In this document: one piece after another, positions 47,302-57,654 of the stretch
Layout: each line of letters starts with the position of its first letter
How positions within the stretch are numbered: position 1 is the stretch's first letter
From: Selaginella moellendorffii
Taxonomy: Eukaryota; Streptophyta; Lycopodiopsida; Selaginellales; Selaginellaceae
Reading direction: 5' to 3'
NCBI RefSeq assembly: GCF_000143415.4
Contig: NW_003314311.1
Span: 1,153,062 to 1,217,061, forward strand
Length of the DNA: 64,000 nt
Program-made: the position numbers and the translations under genes
The notes under the pieces: model-generated
Told to the model about the DNA's origin: nothing
Seen by the model: the letters and a program-made list of their open reading frames with translations, nothing else
Database searches by the model: none

Positions 47302-47342
<41 letters not shown>
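47302..47342. repeat. (TA)n microsatellite
   Basis: About 20 consecutive TA dinucleotides, immediately upstream of the truncated gene that follows. Confidence 0.95.
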
Positions 47343-47365
47343 CATTTTTTAGGGCTCTCTAAATT

Positions 47366-47972
47366 TGTGCGCTCAGGATCGATTACAGCAAGTGGGATCG
47401 GATCGACGCCAGCTCCTCTGATGACGACACCAACGCTGCCGTACTCAACAACATCAGGTGAGGGTGAGATGATCCAGTGTGTGCGCGTCTTCTGCAAGCG
47501 TGATCGTAAGGGCGTGTCCAGTGAGGCGGTGGTGCTAAACACCAGCCACCCCATCTTCTCCTCCGCGCCCGTTTCGCCGGTGTCCAAGCTGATCAAGCTG
47601 CCGTTGCGAGTGTTCCAGGAGGACCCGCTGCCCAACCCGCTCGGCCACCCTCTGCGCGGACTGTACGAGAACCAGGGCATCACGTATCTCATGATTCAGC
47701 CGGACTCTGGCTTTGCACCGCTGGAGTACCAGGATGGTGTGGGAACAGCAGTGGTAGCCAGGGACGATAGGAAGCCGCTGTATGAGAAGCACCTGGAGGC
47801 CGTGTTGATGTTTTTGTCTCACCTGCTCAACCTCTATAGTGAAGGCGACTTTATGGTTCCGCAGAGGAAGATGACTCGCTTTGGGTTTGGGGACTTCTTC
47901 CAGTCGTACAAGCGTAGCAGGGCCTTTCTTGATCAAGCTTGGGAGCTGCTTGATTCGCCATTCGAAGACTAA
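47366..47972 (+). CDS. Unrecognised gene, 5' end incomplete or frameshifted
   Basis: A GC-richer, coding-like frame ends at 47972. Its first ATG is at 47469 (168 aa: MIQCVRVFCKRDRKG...). Conserved-looking stretches are PLGHPLRGLYENQGITYLM, LEAVLMFLSHLLNLYSEG and the end AWELLDSPFED. Upstream, a different frame reads IDYSKWDRIDASSSDDD and AAVLNNIR, which also looks coding, and it runs into the downstream frame at a GGTGAGGGTGAG sequence. Either a small indel broke the gene, or the two parts are joined by a splice I cannot place. The 5' part is cut by the retroelement region and TA repeat. About 110 bp further on (48086-48127) the last 40 coding bases recur in imperfect form. I know no family for it. 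Confidence 0.5.
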
Positions 47973-48547
47973 AGGTATGCACAGCTAAGGAAATCAGAGC
48001 GATCTTTCTGTGGAGAGAACTTTATTAGCCTATGTGATATTGCAACACTCTGTTTTGAACAGCCTGACATACATAAGTTTCTATAAGCTTGGGAGTGTGT
48101 CTATTCGCCATTTGAAGTCTAGAGGTCAGCACTATATGTGTAGTTAGTACGTTCGGATCATGCAGCTCACAACAATTTTCTGTAATGCCATAGAAAGCAT
48201 TTCTAGTAAATACAGAGTCAATGCACACTACTCACTTGTTCAGCAGACGCGCAGAGAATCTTCTTCACAATTCGTGGTACTCAAATACAGGAGCCTGAAT
48301 CTCGATTATTTGGAGATACGGCATCCACAAAGCTGTAAGTTCCGTCTGGAATCATCACTCTCCTCCCCCCGTCAGGCCAATCTGCAAATGGTGCAAAGCG
48401 CTGCTCAAAAGGTTGGGCACAAAAGGATTTAAACCATGTTGATAATACTCACATAATTATAAAAGATCTCAAACCCAAAGCTTGTGATTAAAATAAAGAC
48501 GAAAAACGCACAAAAAAGAGAGGATGAGATAAGAAAGTTCCCGACCC
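47973..48547. other. Intergenic with partial duplication of the preceding gene's 3' end
   Basis: AAGCTTGGGAG...ATTCGCCATTTGAAG at 48086-48127 repeats the end of the preceding CDS (47935-47975). Nothing else is recognised. Confidence 0.45.
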
Positions 48548-48793
48548 GTGACCACGATAAACACGCTCCAATTCTACGTTTCTCTCTGGCTCCTTATAAG
48601 CAACGTACACCGTGCGAAAGTCTCCACTTCTCCTCCGCCAACTAAAGAAAGAACAATAACAACAACGACATCAACATCACTATCAACATTTGTAGAAAGA
48701 AGACTATGGATCATGAAGATTCAAAGCACAAGGAGAAAAAATTCCCTTAAAAATAGTGTAGAGCTCTCTTGCATTTGTAGATCAATAAAATAA
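48548..48793 (+). other. Small ORF related to 33176-33472
   Basis: Open from a GTG (TTINTLQFYVSLWLLISNV, hydrophobic), then Pro/Thr-rich residues and STFVERRLWIMK. DNA identity with the 33.4 kb ORF is clear over about 50 bases (CAACATTTG, GAAAGAAGA, GGATCATGAA). No ATG start is visible. It may be a relic. Confidence 0.3.
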
Positions 48794-49032
48794 GTACATT
48801 TTCAAAAGAAATTCTTGTCTCCGGGCTAACAAGGACAAGGAGAGAACAAGCTGCCGCTTTGAAAGTCCTCCACCAGAGGGATTGGAAAAAAATCAAGCGA
48901 CTGATGTTATGACGAGCTGCACGAGTAGCTTTTTTTGATCCTGTAGCTTCCTTCAGCAAAGATGACTCTTGGTGGGAGGCTTTCTTGCTCATTTGACAAT
49001 ACCTTGTAAAAACCGCTTGTAAATACAATATA

Positions 49033-50309
49033 TTACAGCGCTGCGAGCTCGCCAATGCTAAAGGGGTGAACGTCACTGGAAGTTCCATTCCACCACCTTG
49101 CCGCAGCGATCTTATTGAAGGCCTCGGTCTGGTGGACGCCATCCCAGAAGGCGTATTTGGATCGGTCTGGGCAGATGTTCACTCCATCGTTGCAATTCAG
49201 TACTCTAGAGCCCATCTCGCAGCAAGCCCGCGTCGATTCCTCAAAACCTTTGTGTTGATCAAGAGAGGCCATGAGGATGAGAATTATGACTCATCAATCT
49301 TCTTCTTACCAAATTGCTGGGGATTGGTGTTGGTGTCCACCATGAGATCGTAGAAATTGGTGAGCACGATATGGATACCTTGGTGGGTGCTCGACATCTC
49401 GTCCAGGGCCGAGCGGAGCATTGTATTGTAGGATGATGCCGCGGCCTGAGCGACTGGAGCGCAGCTCCCATCCCGCTGCACATTGAGGGGAATGCATCCC
49501 ACGGCGCTCAACCCAACCACGACGAACTTGCGAGCTCCCATCTCGTAGAGCCTCTGCAATAATCATGATCATCATCGCAAAGTTACCCATGAAGATCAAA
49601 ACGACACTTACATGCATTTGTTCCATGACACCGTCCAAGACGCTTTGCAGGAAATCAGTGCTGAGATTCTTACGCTGCTCAAACTCATTGTTGACGTCGT
49701 TGTTTCCAATGCATATATAGAAGATGGATTGGGAAACAAGGCTGGACGACTCGTTTGATCCAAGCTGCTGTTGGAGCTGAGAGGCCATGGATTGAAAGTC
49801 ATCAACTTGTTGGGGAAGTGTCTGGGCACCTTGCTACAGCATTTAGATCAGAAGATTAATTACATCAAAGCTCGAAGATTTAGAAGATTCGAGCTCTAAC
49901 CGTGTGAGTGTTGGGAAGAACTCCAGAGCTAGCTGACCCAAAGTTGGCACCTTGTTGGAAGTTCTTTGTGCCATAGTATGCAGGTGGATATGGAAGGCCA
50001 AGGTAAGATGCTGTGCCATCAAGGAAAAGCCATTGTATATATGTAGATTAGAAAGAAATATTTTTATCTCAACTTACCAATCAAATCAACAACAAGGCAA
50101 CCATTACTAAACCTTCCAGTTGCCTGGTGATTCTCAAAATCAATGCCATAAGGAGGGTGATTCGCCCTTGCTTGAGTGTTGAGGTGTTCATTGTCGCCTG
50201 CATCCACAAGGGAGTCCCCAAACGCAAACAAAGCTGGGACTGATGCAGTCGCAACCAAATAATCTAGCGACAATGTGGCCAAGATCAAGAAAAATGCCTG
50301 GAAATCCAT
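49033..50309 (-). CDS. GDSL-type lipase/esterase
   Basis: Five exons join in frame: 50309-50078, 50010-49901, 49833-49612, 49553-49310 and 49247-49033 (340 aa). SGNH hydrolases of this plant family act on acyl esters, often outside the cell (cutin, wall or lipid substrates). A signal peptide opens the protein (MDFQAFFLILATLSLDYL). Block I is FAFGDSLVDAGDNE with the nucleophilic Ser; block III is CIGNNDVNNE with the oxyanion Asn; block V is FWDGVHQTEAFN with the catalytic Asp and His. Other family marks are PYGIDF, ATGRFSNG, PYPPAYYG, GARKFVVVGLSAVGCIPLN and CCEMG. Length and intron number are typical. The start was set at 50309 because the signal peptide begins there; an upstream Met extension lacks support. 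Substrate is unknown. Confidence 0.93.
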
Positions 50310-50503
50310 TTGTATTTCTTGTATTTTATTGCTAGCTTTAATACCCAAATGAGGCGATAAGTATAGAGTCAAAGTGTTATTATTATTGTTATGTTGCCTT
50401 AATATATCGTTTTCTTGGTTCACATAAACAAAAGTGCGTATCATTATAAAATCGTCCAATTATAGCCATATTTTCCTAAATTCCTGGATTAGGCTCTTGA
50501 AGA

Positions 50504-51916
50504 ATGAAAGCATGGAGGTCTGTAAAGCGCCAAGTCGTTCAAGAACAGATAAGTGAACAAGTTTCAGATCCGCAAGAAACCATGGTAACTGCAAGAAACT
50601 ATAAATGATTAGTTGTCTAATTTTCTTCTTCTCGCAGTGCAAAAGATATCTCTTTTGCGCGCACCACTGCAACGCTGAGGCTGAGAGCTGCGCTTTATTT
50701 AATTCATGCCCACCTTGCTCACAGCCTTGTGAGAAGCGCTGCTTTCACAGCAGATGCCCAGACGTCTGTAGAGCTCTATGCAAGCGCTGCCTCGAGCCTT
50801 GCTCCTGGAACTGTGAGCATTTCAGCTGCAAGCTTCTCTGCTTCCAGATCTGCGAGAGGCCACGCTGTGACAGCCCGTGCACGAAGCTGCTCGGTTGTGG
50901 GCATCCCTGCATTGGCCTGTGTGGAGAGCCTTGCCCAAGTGCCTGCCGCATTTGCCATTCGGATACTTTCGATGCAATCACACGCATGACTCTGAAGGAG
51001 AGCGAGAGCTCCGACAGATTCATCGAGCTTCTCGACTGCGGCCACATCTTCGAGGTAACGGGGCTTGACCAGTGGATGGATATGGACGCTCACGGTGAGC
51101 CAGATTCTGCCAAAGCAATCGTCCCGAAATCCTGGTAACTCAAGCATCGTTCCTGATTTGACCTGTTTTTGCTTTCTTTCTTGCAGTCCCGCATGCAAGA
51201 TGCCGGTCTGGAAGTCCTTTCGCTACGGAAACGTTGTGAAGGGAAAGCTGCATCAGATAGAACTCGTCAAGATGAAAGTCTATGGATACGTAAAAGCAGG
51301 GATGGAAATGCTAGAGAGGAAACAATACGAGCAAGCACACGGACATTTCAAAGAGGTCATAAAAAACCAGCCGGGGAACTTTGAAGCACACTTCGGATTC
51401 GCTCAAGCACTGTGCGGGATGGAAGAATTCGAGCACGCCGTCCCTCATCTCCGGTTTATAGCAGAGAGTAGCAGCCTGGCCACCGAAGTTCGAAGTTTGC
51501 CAGCCAAACACCCTGATAATCCGCTCGACTCCAGCAGCTTAAACCCCAGCTTCATCGCCGCTCCAAGCCAGTCTCTCGCGATCCAATCGCTCATCCAGTG
51601 GGGATCGGCGCTGACAAGCCTGAGCGAGTTCTCCGACGCTGCGACTCTGTGTGAGATTGTTCTCAGGCATGACAAGAACAACGCTAGCGCCGAGAGCTTG
51701 AAAGAGATGGTGCGAAAGAGACTAACTCACCAGGTAATGGAAGCCATGCAGACGGCTGAATCCAATCTCAGAGGCAAATGGTACCAGTGCCCAGAGGGCC
51801 ATGTCTACGCTGTGGGAGATTGCGGTCGACCATATGCGGAGTCGCGGTGCCCTGACTGTGGATCGACCATAGGTGGCCTCCATGACTTAGCTGCAGGGAA
51901 CAAGCACTGGCATTAG
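50504..51916 (+). CDS. NFX1-type / RZ-type zinc-finger protein, ZNFX1-like C-terminus without helicase
   Basis: Model: 50504-50584, 50638-51134, 51187-51916, all in phase (435 aa). The middle exon carries Cys/His-rich NFX1-type repeats (CSQPCEKRCFHSRC, CKRCLEPCSWNCEH, CTKLLGCGHPCIGLCGEPC). Then comes the ZNFX1-type segment FIELLDCGHIFEVTGLDQWMD, and KSCPACKMPVWKSFRYGN across the second intron. The last exon has TPR-like helices (residues about 230-350) and ends in an RZ-type zinc finger: KWYQCPEGHVYAVGDCG, then SRCPDCGSTIGG. In ZNFX1-like proteins these parts follow a large superfamily-1 RNA helicase, which is absent: only 194 bp separate this ATG from the divergent GDSL gene. The 27-codon first exon (MKAWRSVKRQVVQEQ...) has a stop 6 nt upstream and may be a former internal exon. 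It could be a functional mini-gene or a truncated copy. Confidence 0.75.
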
Positions 51917-52092
51917 TGGACTCATTTTATGATTGCTAGTGATAGTTTGCCTCCCCTTTCTCTCATTATCTCACTATCTCACTGTGTGTTTGGGAATACT
52001 TTTCTTTGTTAAAATATGTTGGTATTTATAGCTGGGTATATTCTTTGTTGGCTTTGCGAATTTAGGGCTTTTTGGCTAGGGTTTTAGAGAGT
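51917..52092 (+). promoter_or_regulatory. Short spacer and PRL1 promoter
   Basis: Only about 175 bp separate the zinc-finger gene's stop from the PRL1 start; the PRL1 leader has TTTAGGGCTTTTTGGCTAGG and GGTTTTAG. It must hold both the upstream 3' UTR and the PRL1 core promoter. Confidence 0.35.
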
Positions 52093-54412
52093 ATGCCCGC
52101 GGCAATGGAGGCGACGCAGGCGATGGACGTCGATGAGGCGCCCTTGGTGCCGCCAGAGAAGCCGCAATCGATCGAGCAGCTCACGCTTGCGTCGCTGCAG
52201 CAAGCCGCGGAGTTCTTCGGCAACGCTCCTCCAGATCCGGTAGGCGCCGAGAGGTGAGATCTCTTTAGTAGCGATGTAGCGAACCAAAGAGCTGATGGCG
52301 TCTTTCTTTGGCAGCCGGAGAATCAGGACTGCTTATAAGGTGTGTGCCCTTTTGAGAATGATTTTGTAAGGAACTTCGTACTCCTTTTGTTCTTCTCATT
52401 CTAGCGCATGCTTACATTAATTTTTCCTCTTTTTTTTTTTTTTCCCTTGTGCCTTTCAGCAAGCGGAGTATGCTGTGGTGAAAGATCTCCCACAAATCAC
52501 ACAGCAGCCTCTGAAAAACGCGTACGCATTAACGAATGCTGCTGTGGATGTGAAGCCTGCGGCTTTGCCAGATGCTTCACCCGGTCAGATTGTTCGTGCG
52601 GGCCCTGTCGGTCCTCAGCCTGCTTTTACTCCTTCCGGAACACCAGAAAGGTATGTAGCGACTCACGCTCATATGTTTCCGGTTTTAACAGAGTTTTCCA
52701 TTGTCTAGTGGCATAGCGAGATACCAACCGAGTGCGGCTGTAATGCGAAGGCTTCCCAGTAGGTGGCCGAAGCCGGAGTGGCATGCTCCATGGAAGAACT
52801 ATAGAGTGAGACTTCACGTTTTTTCACGAGTACTGTGTATTGATCTTATTGCAACTGCACAGGTTATTAGTGCTCACTTGGGATGGGTTCGAGCGATAGC
52901 TTTCGATCCAGGAAACGAGTGGTTCTGTACGGGATCTGCAGATCGTACAATAAAAGTAAGCTCTTTTTTTTTTTTTTCCCTTTCATTTTTATGCCGCTAC
53001 TTCATTCTGACCGTTTTGTTCATTTTTAGATTTGGGATACTGCCTCAGCTACCCTGAAGTTAACGTTAACAGGTCATGTTGAGCAAGTTCGAGGTTTGCA
53101 TTCTACATTTGAAGTTTGGATTTAGTCTTAAATGTTTCTTGTATATGTTTGAAATAGGGCTGGCTGTTAGTCCACGCCATCCTTACATGTTTTCGGCTGG
53201 AGACGACAAGCAAGTGAAATGTTGGGATCTCGAATACAACAAGGTGAGGAATGCGTCCGTTCTTAATTTAAAACTCATGCATGTCTGGGGCAGGTTATCC
53301 GATCCTACCATGGGCACTTAAGTGGAGTTTACTGTCTTACGCTTCATCCTACTCTGGATATACTCTTAACAGGAGGAAGGGATTCCGTCTGTCGAGTAAG
53401 ATTTTAACTCATGAAGAGTGTGCCTGTTCTTATGCACACAAACTGCTTTCCAGGTCTGGGATATGCGCACAAAAGCTCAAATCTTTGCTCTATCTGGGCA
53501 CGACAACACTGTATGCTCGGTGATAACACAAGCCACAGTAAGTTTTCAAACAGGGATTATTTTGTTTTTGTGCGTGACTCATACACTTTGGCAGGATCCA
53601 CAAGTGGTGACTGGATCTCACGACTGCACGGTCAAGCTATGGAATCTAGCAGCAGGTAAGTTCTCCTAAATAGTTCAATTTGTAGTTTCACTGATAACGA
53701 TTGTTCTGGTGTGCAGGAAAGACACTCTCGACTTTGACATTTCACAAAAAGTCGGTGCGCGCACTCGCCTTGCATCCGCTACAGTATGTTCGATTTTTCT
53801 TAAGTATGTTTGTTTCACTAACTTGCCTTGCAGGCCCGCGTTTGCATCTGCCTCAGCGGACAATATTAAGAAGTTCAGCTTGCCGAGGGGCGAGTTTGTG
53901 CACAACATGCTGTAAGTTAATTCCTTTTCTGTTTGATAGCGTCGAAACGTCAAAATTGGACATGGTTTGTGTGTTTTCTCACAGCTCACAGCAAAAGGCT
54001 ATCGTTAACTGCATGGCTTTGAACGAAGAGAACGTGCTTGTAACAGGAGGTAAAACAACGCATCGACCAGTGTAGCTTCGAATCATCTAACGTTTGCGCT
54101 GTATCAGGTGATAACGGAAGCATCTGGTTCTGGGATTGGACTAGCGGCCATAACTTCCAGCAAACTCAAACCATCGTTCAGCCAGGTACGCATTTTGGTG
54201 GGGAAGTGGTCCAGGTTGCGTAACTCTTGCTCATGGCAGGTTCGCTGGATGCCGAAGCGAGTATCTTTGCGGCTTCTTTCGACATCACCGGGACCCGACT
54301 TGTAACTTGCGAAGCTGACAAGACGATAAAAATGTGGAGGCAAGACGAGAACGCCACGCCTCAGACGCATCCGCTCAACTTCAGGCCTCCAAGGGACATT
54401 CGAAGGTTTTAG
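52093..54412 (+). CDS. PRL1: PRL1-type WD40 protein (Prp19/NineTeen-complex component)
   Basis: Many short exons (exon 1 52093-52253, then SRRIRTAYK and so on) build an N-terminal region followed by seven WD40 repeats. PRL1 (PLRG1 in animals) belongs to the Prp19-associated splicing complex; in Arabidopsis it also affects sugar and hormone responses and immunity. Marks of the family are the linker [20 protein letters not shown] and [22 protein letters not shown] repeats follow, such as [73 protein letters not shown] and [12 protein letters not shown]. The end, [12 protein letters not shown], is characteristic. The first repeat begins with the family sequence [20 protein letters not shown]. 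The ATG at 52093 starts the acidic [16 protein letters not shown] leader. It converges tail to tail with the coiled-coil gene 90 bp downstream. Confidence 0.95.
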
Positions 54413-54501
54413 TTCTCTCGGTATTGTTTGTACGCTAAAGGTATGGCTTTGGATTCCTCCAAGATGTTTGAGAAGAAAAAAAACCATTTGTAGTTGCAGG
54501 C

Positions 54502-55175
54502 TCACATCAAACTTCCCTTGCCGTACGTAGCGCTCGCAAACTGTGACTCGAGGTGGTGGAGCTTGAGCTGCGTCCAGCACTTTTGCAACTCGTCCTCGAT
54601 CTCTTTCCGGCTCTTGGCGAGCTGGATGTGGAGAGCCTCGTACTTGGCCTTTTGGCTTTCCGGATCCAGCGACTTGGTTTCGTTCTCGAGCGCTAGCAGC
54701 TCCTCCTTGATCCTCTTGAGGCCGTCGCCCATGGTCACGTACTTTTGGCGGAGGTGAGAGGGCGTGACGCTGAGAGACTTTTGCTGGAGCTCGCGGAGCT
54801 CGTCCTTGCACTTGGCAAGGCTGGCGCTGATCTCATCGTACTTGGTGTGGAGCGATGATCCGTTGGTGGCCGCCGTGTTGGTGGCCTTGGATTCGCGGCG
54901 GCGGTGGTGGTTTAAGTCCTCCAGCTGCAGTGAAGAGTTTCTTTTCAAAGCCTTGGGTCAGTGGAATTGGATTGGAATGAAAGGAAAGAAGAAGATTTGA
55001 AAGGTTTCGATGCATAGATTTGTAGAATGCAAAGGAGGAAGAAGGAATCGAGAGGATTTGGAAGAAAGAATCACACGGAAGAAGATTTGATGGGATACCT
55101 TTTGGACGATCTGTGGATGGGTGTGGTGGATCTTCCTGCGGGACCGTATAGGCGAGCGAGTTCCCGAGAGCTCAT
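54502..55175 (-). CDS. Small coiled-coil protein, function unknown
   Basis: The main exon (about 54940-54502) encodes a basic start (LEDLNHHRRRES) and a long heptad-patterned helix: SASLAKCKDELRELQQKS, then VTMGDGLKRIKEELLALENE and QLAKSRKEIEDELQKCW; the end is FASATYGKGSLM. The main exon has no ATG, so an upstream exon is needed. The best candidate starts at 55175 (MSSRELARLYGPAGRSTTP). It joins either AAAAG at 55099 to an acceptor at 54941 (giving SSKRNSSLQLED) or a later donor near 55076 to the better acceptor CTGCAG at about 54926 (giving KSSSLEDLN). About 165-175 aa in either case. It is divergent from PEX19 with 217 bp between start codons. I do not recognise the family. Confidence 0.6.
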
Positions 55176-55392
55176 CGACCTGATCGCTGCATCCACACAC
55201 GCCCAAAAGCATTCGCATTCTCCTCCCTCTTCCCGCCTCTTCCAATTTAAAAGATTCTATAAGGGCGCACCCCTCTGTGGCCCTAAATATTAGGGCAAAA
55301 AAGAAGGATATGAATGCATATTCTGTTAGGGTGTAGGGTTCTTCCCCTGTTTTAGGGCTCTTCCGAGCGCCTGGGTTTTTGCTTCTTCCGCC
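55176..55392. promoter_or_regulatory. Putative bidirectional promoter, coiled-coil gene / PEX19
   Basis: 217 bp between two divergent start codons. It contains a perfect 17-base palindrome GCCCTAAATATTAGGGC (55280-55296) and three further TTAGGG/TAGGGTT telo-box-like repeats at 55325-55355. Telo-box motifs drive many plant housekeeping genes. Promoter function is inferred from position. Confidence 0.5.
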
Positions 55393-56329
55393 ATGGCGAG
55401 CGTGGACGATTCTCTCGATAGTCTCCTGGACAGTGAGTGATGCGCGCGCGCACGGCGAATTCCTTGGATTCATGGGGTTTTCTTTCTTGTCTTGTGTTGC
55501 CAGGTGCGCTGGGCGATTTCAAGCCGGCGGATGCTCCATCTTCGAGGTAAGCAAGCGGCTCTCCTCCCCCGGGGTTTGATTGATCGGTCGTTAGATCGCC
55601 AGAGTCGCAGGCGCTCGGGAAGGGCTTGCCGCCGCTGCAAGTGGCGAAGAAGAGATCGTCGTCCAGCAGCAGCTCCAGCGCTAATCCAGATGTGAGCTCG
55701 AGGGACGCGACGCTGGAGAAGCTCGCGGAGAAGACCAAGGACACGGTGCACCGCATTGATCCATTGCCGCAGGCGCAAGAGCAAGAGCAAGAGCTCCTGG
55801 AGAAGATGACCAAGGAATTTGAGTCTTACCTTGGAACAGAGGTAAAAAAGAAAGATCTCGTGTTCTTCGTTGTTCTTGCGATTCTCAAGGTTTTTATTTT
55901 TCTTTCAGGATCTACAATCCGTGATGGGGACTTTCATGCAGCAGCTCCTCTCGAAGGACGTGCTCTATCAGCCAATGCTGGAGATTGGCGAGAGATACCC
56001 GGAGTGGCTCAGCGCCAACAAGTCGAAACTCAGCCAGGAGGAGTTTGATCGATACTCGAGGCAGCACGATCTCATCAAGCAGCTCTGTCACGTCTACGAG
56101 ACCACCCCGGACAACTTCAATGTCATCATGGAGCTGATGCAATCCATGCAGAGCTGCGGACAACCCCCGGCGGAGATGATCGAAGAACTCGCTCCTGGCT
56201 TGCAAATGTAAGTCCGTGTGTGTGTTCTTCGTCCTCTCTTAACTCCTTTTTCCCAGCTTCTCACCGGATAACTTGGCCTCCTTGCCACCGGGCCTAGCAA
56301 ACGAGAACGCGAACTGCTGTATCATGTAG
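55393..56329 (+). CDS. PEX19: Peroxisome biogenesis protein 19 (peroxisomal membrane protein chaperone)
   Basis: Five exons (55393-55432, 55504-55546, 55595-55841, 55909-56207, 56257-56329) give 233 aa. PEX19 binds newly made peroxisomal membrane proteins in the cytosol and delivers them to PEX3. The N-terminal PEX3-binding start is MASVDDSLDSLLDSALGDF. The C-terminal cargo-binding helices include SVMGTFMQQLLSKDVLYQPM, ERYPEWLSANKSKLS and CHVYETTPDNFNVIMELMQ, then QSCGQPPAEMIEELAPGL. The last intron hides the true end: without it the frame would stop at LQM, with it the protein ends NENANCCIM, a CaaX farnesylation box as in other PEX19 proteins. Length is slightly below the usual 240-300. High confidence. 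Confidence 0.95.
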
Positions 56330-57302
56330 ACCATGGATCGATCGAGTCGAGCTCCATGTTCAAAGCTCCGACTTCCAAGCTCCAAGCTCATAGGGGGAAG
56401 GAAAAAGGTGGAGGAGACACTCCGATAAGGAATTTCATGCATTCCAGGAGCTAGCTATGCATCACAAAAGAGGCAGAAGAACGAATATCTCCTTTCAAAG
56501 TGTCTCTCTTTTATCTTCGCACTTTGATCTTAGCTTTGATCTTTGTTTCTCGCAGCTTTGATATTCTCACTATACTTTGCTGTCAAGGAGTCCCAACTTT
56601 GCAGCACTTTGTTGCAAAACTCACAGGATTCAGGGGTCTCGTCCAATCCTCGCGGCAGTCCCGCCGTAGCTTCTCCCTGCGCTTCTCGATCCACAGCTTG
56701 AACGGTTCCATCGTGAAGAACTCCTGCGACCACTTGAGGCCGGCTTGCAGGGAACGCGTTTATAATTTCTAAACACTTCGTTCTACTATATATAATTAGA
56801 TTAATTTTAAACATGTTTATAATTTATAAACTTTCTAAAACACTGTCAGGATTGATAATGTTAACAAATTTACAATAACAAAATTAACTGTTAATGCATA
56901 CGGATTTTTTTAATTTCTCACCTAAAACACCTTTAGGCTATTACAAAGTTCTGAAAAACTCTTTAACCTCCTTCTCTATTCTTGCCATCTGCCACCTCAG
57001 ACAAATGTCCAAGTGTTCTTGTTGATAATTCTGCACAATATATATTTTTATATGTAGATTTTAATTTTTGTGAGTTCACAATGGATTTTAATTTTTTAAC
57101 TGACTGTGGGATTAATCAAAAACTATTTCGTTGGTAAATTGTATAAGAGAGTGTCAAAAATACTATTAACAATCTTGAAACTTTACTAAAATATTGTTTG
57201 AACTTCTTAAATTATTAATTTATCACAAATAATAATTTTGCGAACGTACTATGTAATGAGGAAAGGACATGTTCCAGAGCTCCCAGGTCTTCGACAGTCC
57301 AT
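56330..57302. other. Intergenic, with one coding-like orphan exon on the minus strand
   Basis: On the minus strand 56757-56625 reads SLQAGLKWSQEFFTMEPFKL then WIEKRREKLRRD, and ends at a good donor (CCT, then GTGAGTTTT). No flanking exon is found, so it is probably a fragment of a gene I cannot name. From 56.76 to 57.25 kb the DNA is AT-rich spacer. Confidence 0.35.
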
Positions 57303-57571
57303 TCCTGGATCTGCCAATCTACAATCCTTGCCTGGGTACATTTGCAGATGAGCAGAGCGACGGGAATGAGCCACCAGTTGTTCTCCTCCCTTCTTCATTC
57401 ATAGAAACAGCAAGTGAGCGAGAAAATCTCGAACAAAACTCCTATCGATTTTCCTTCCTTGGCGAGTGGGGTTTCTCCATCGTTTAATCCACCACCGAGT
57501 GAACTCCCCACACCCAGAGCCCCACTATCATTCTCGGATCCAGTATTTTGGAAGAGGAGCGCCACCCCGAT
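57303..57571 (+). repeat. Dispersed repeat, copy 1 (second copy at 63739)
   Basis: About 270 bp, closely matching 63739-64000. Shared coding-like residues are LDLPIYNPCLGTFADEQSDG and NEPPVVLLPSSF. It lacks a 23-base CGCGGTGG-containing insert present in copy 2 and differs by small indels that shift the frame. Source family unknown. Confidence 0.7.
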
Positions 57572-57654
57572 CCATCTACCAGCATTTCGTTCTTGGCAGA
57601 AGCCCTTCCCCGATTTTAGCTCGAGTAGCGAGATGCAGGCAGATCCGCGATCTA

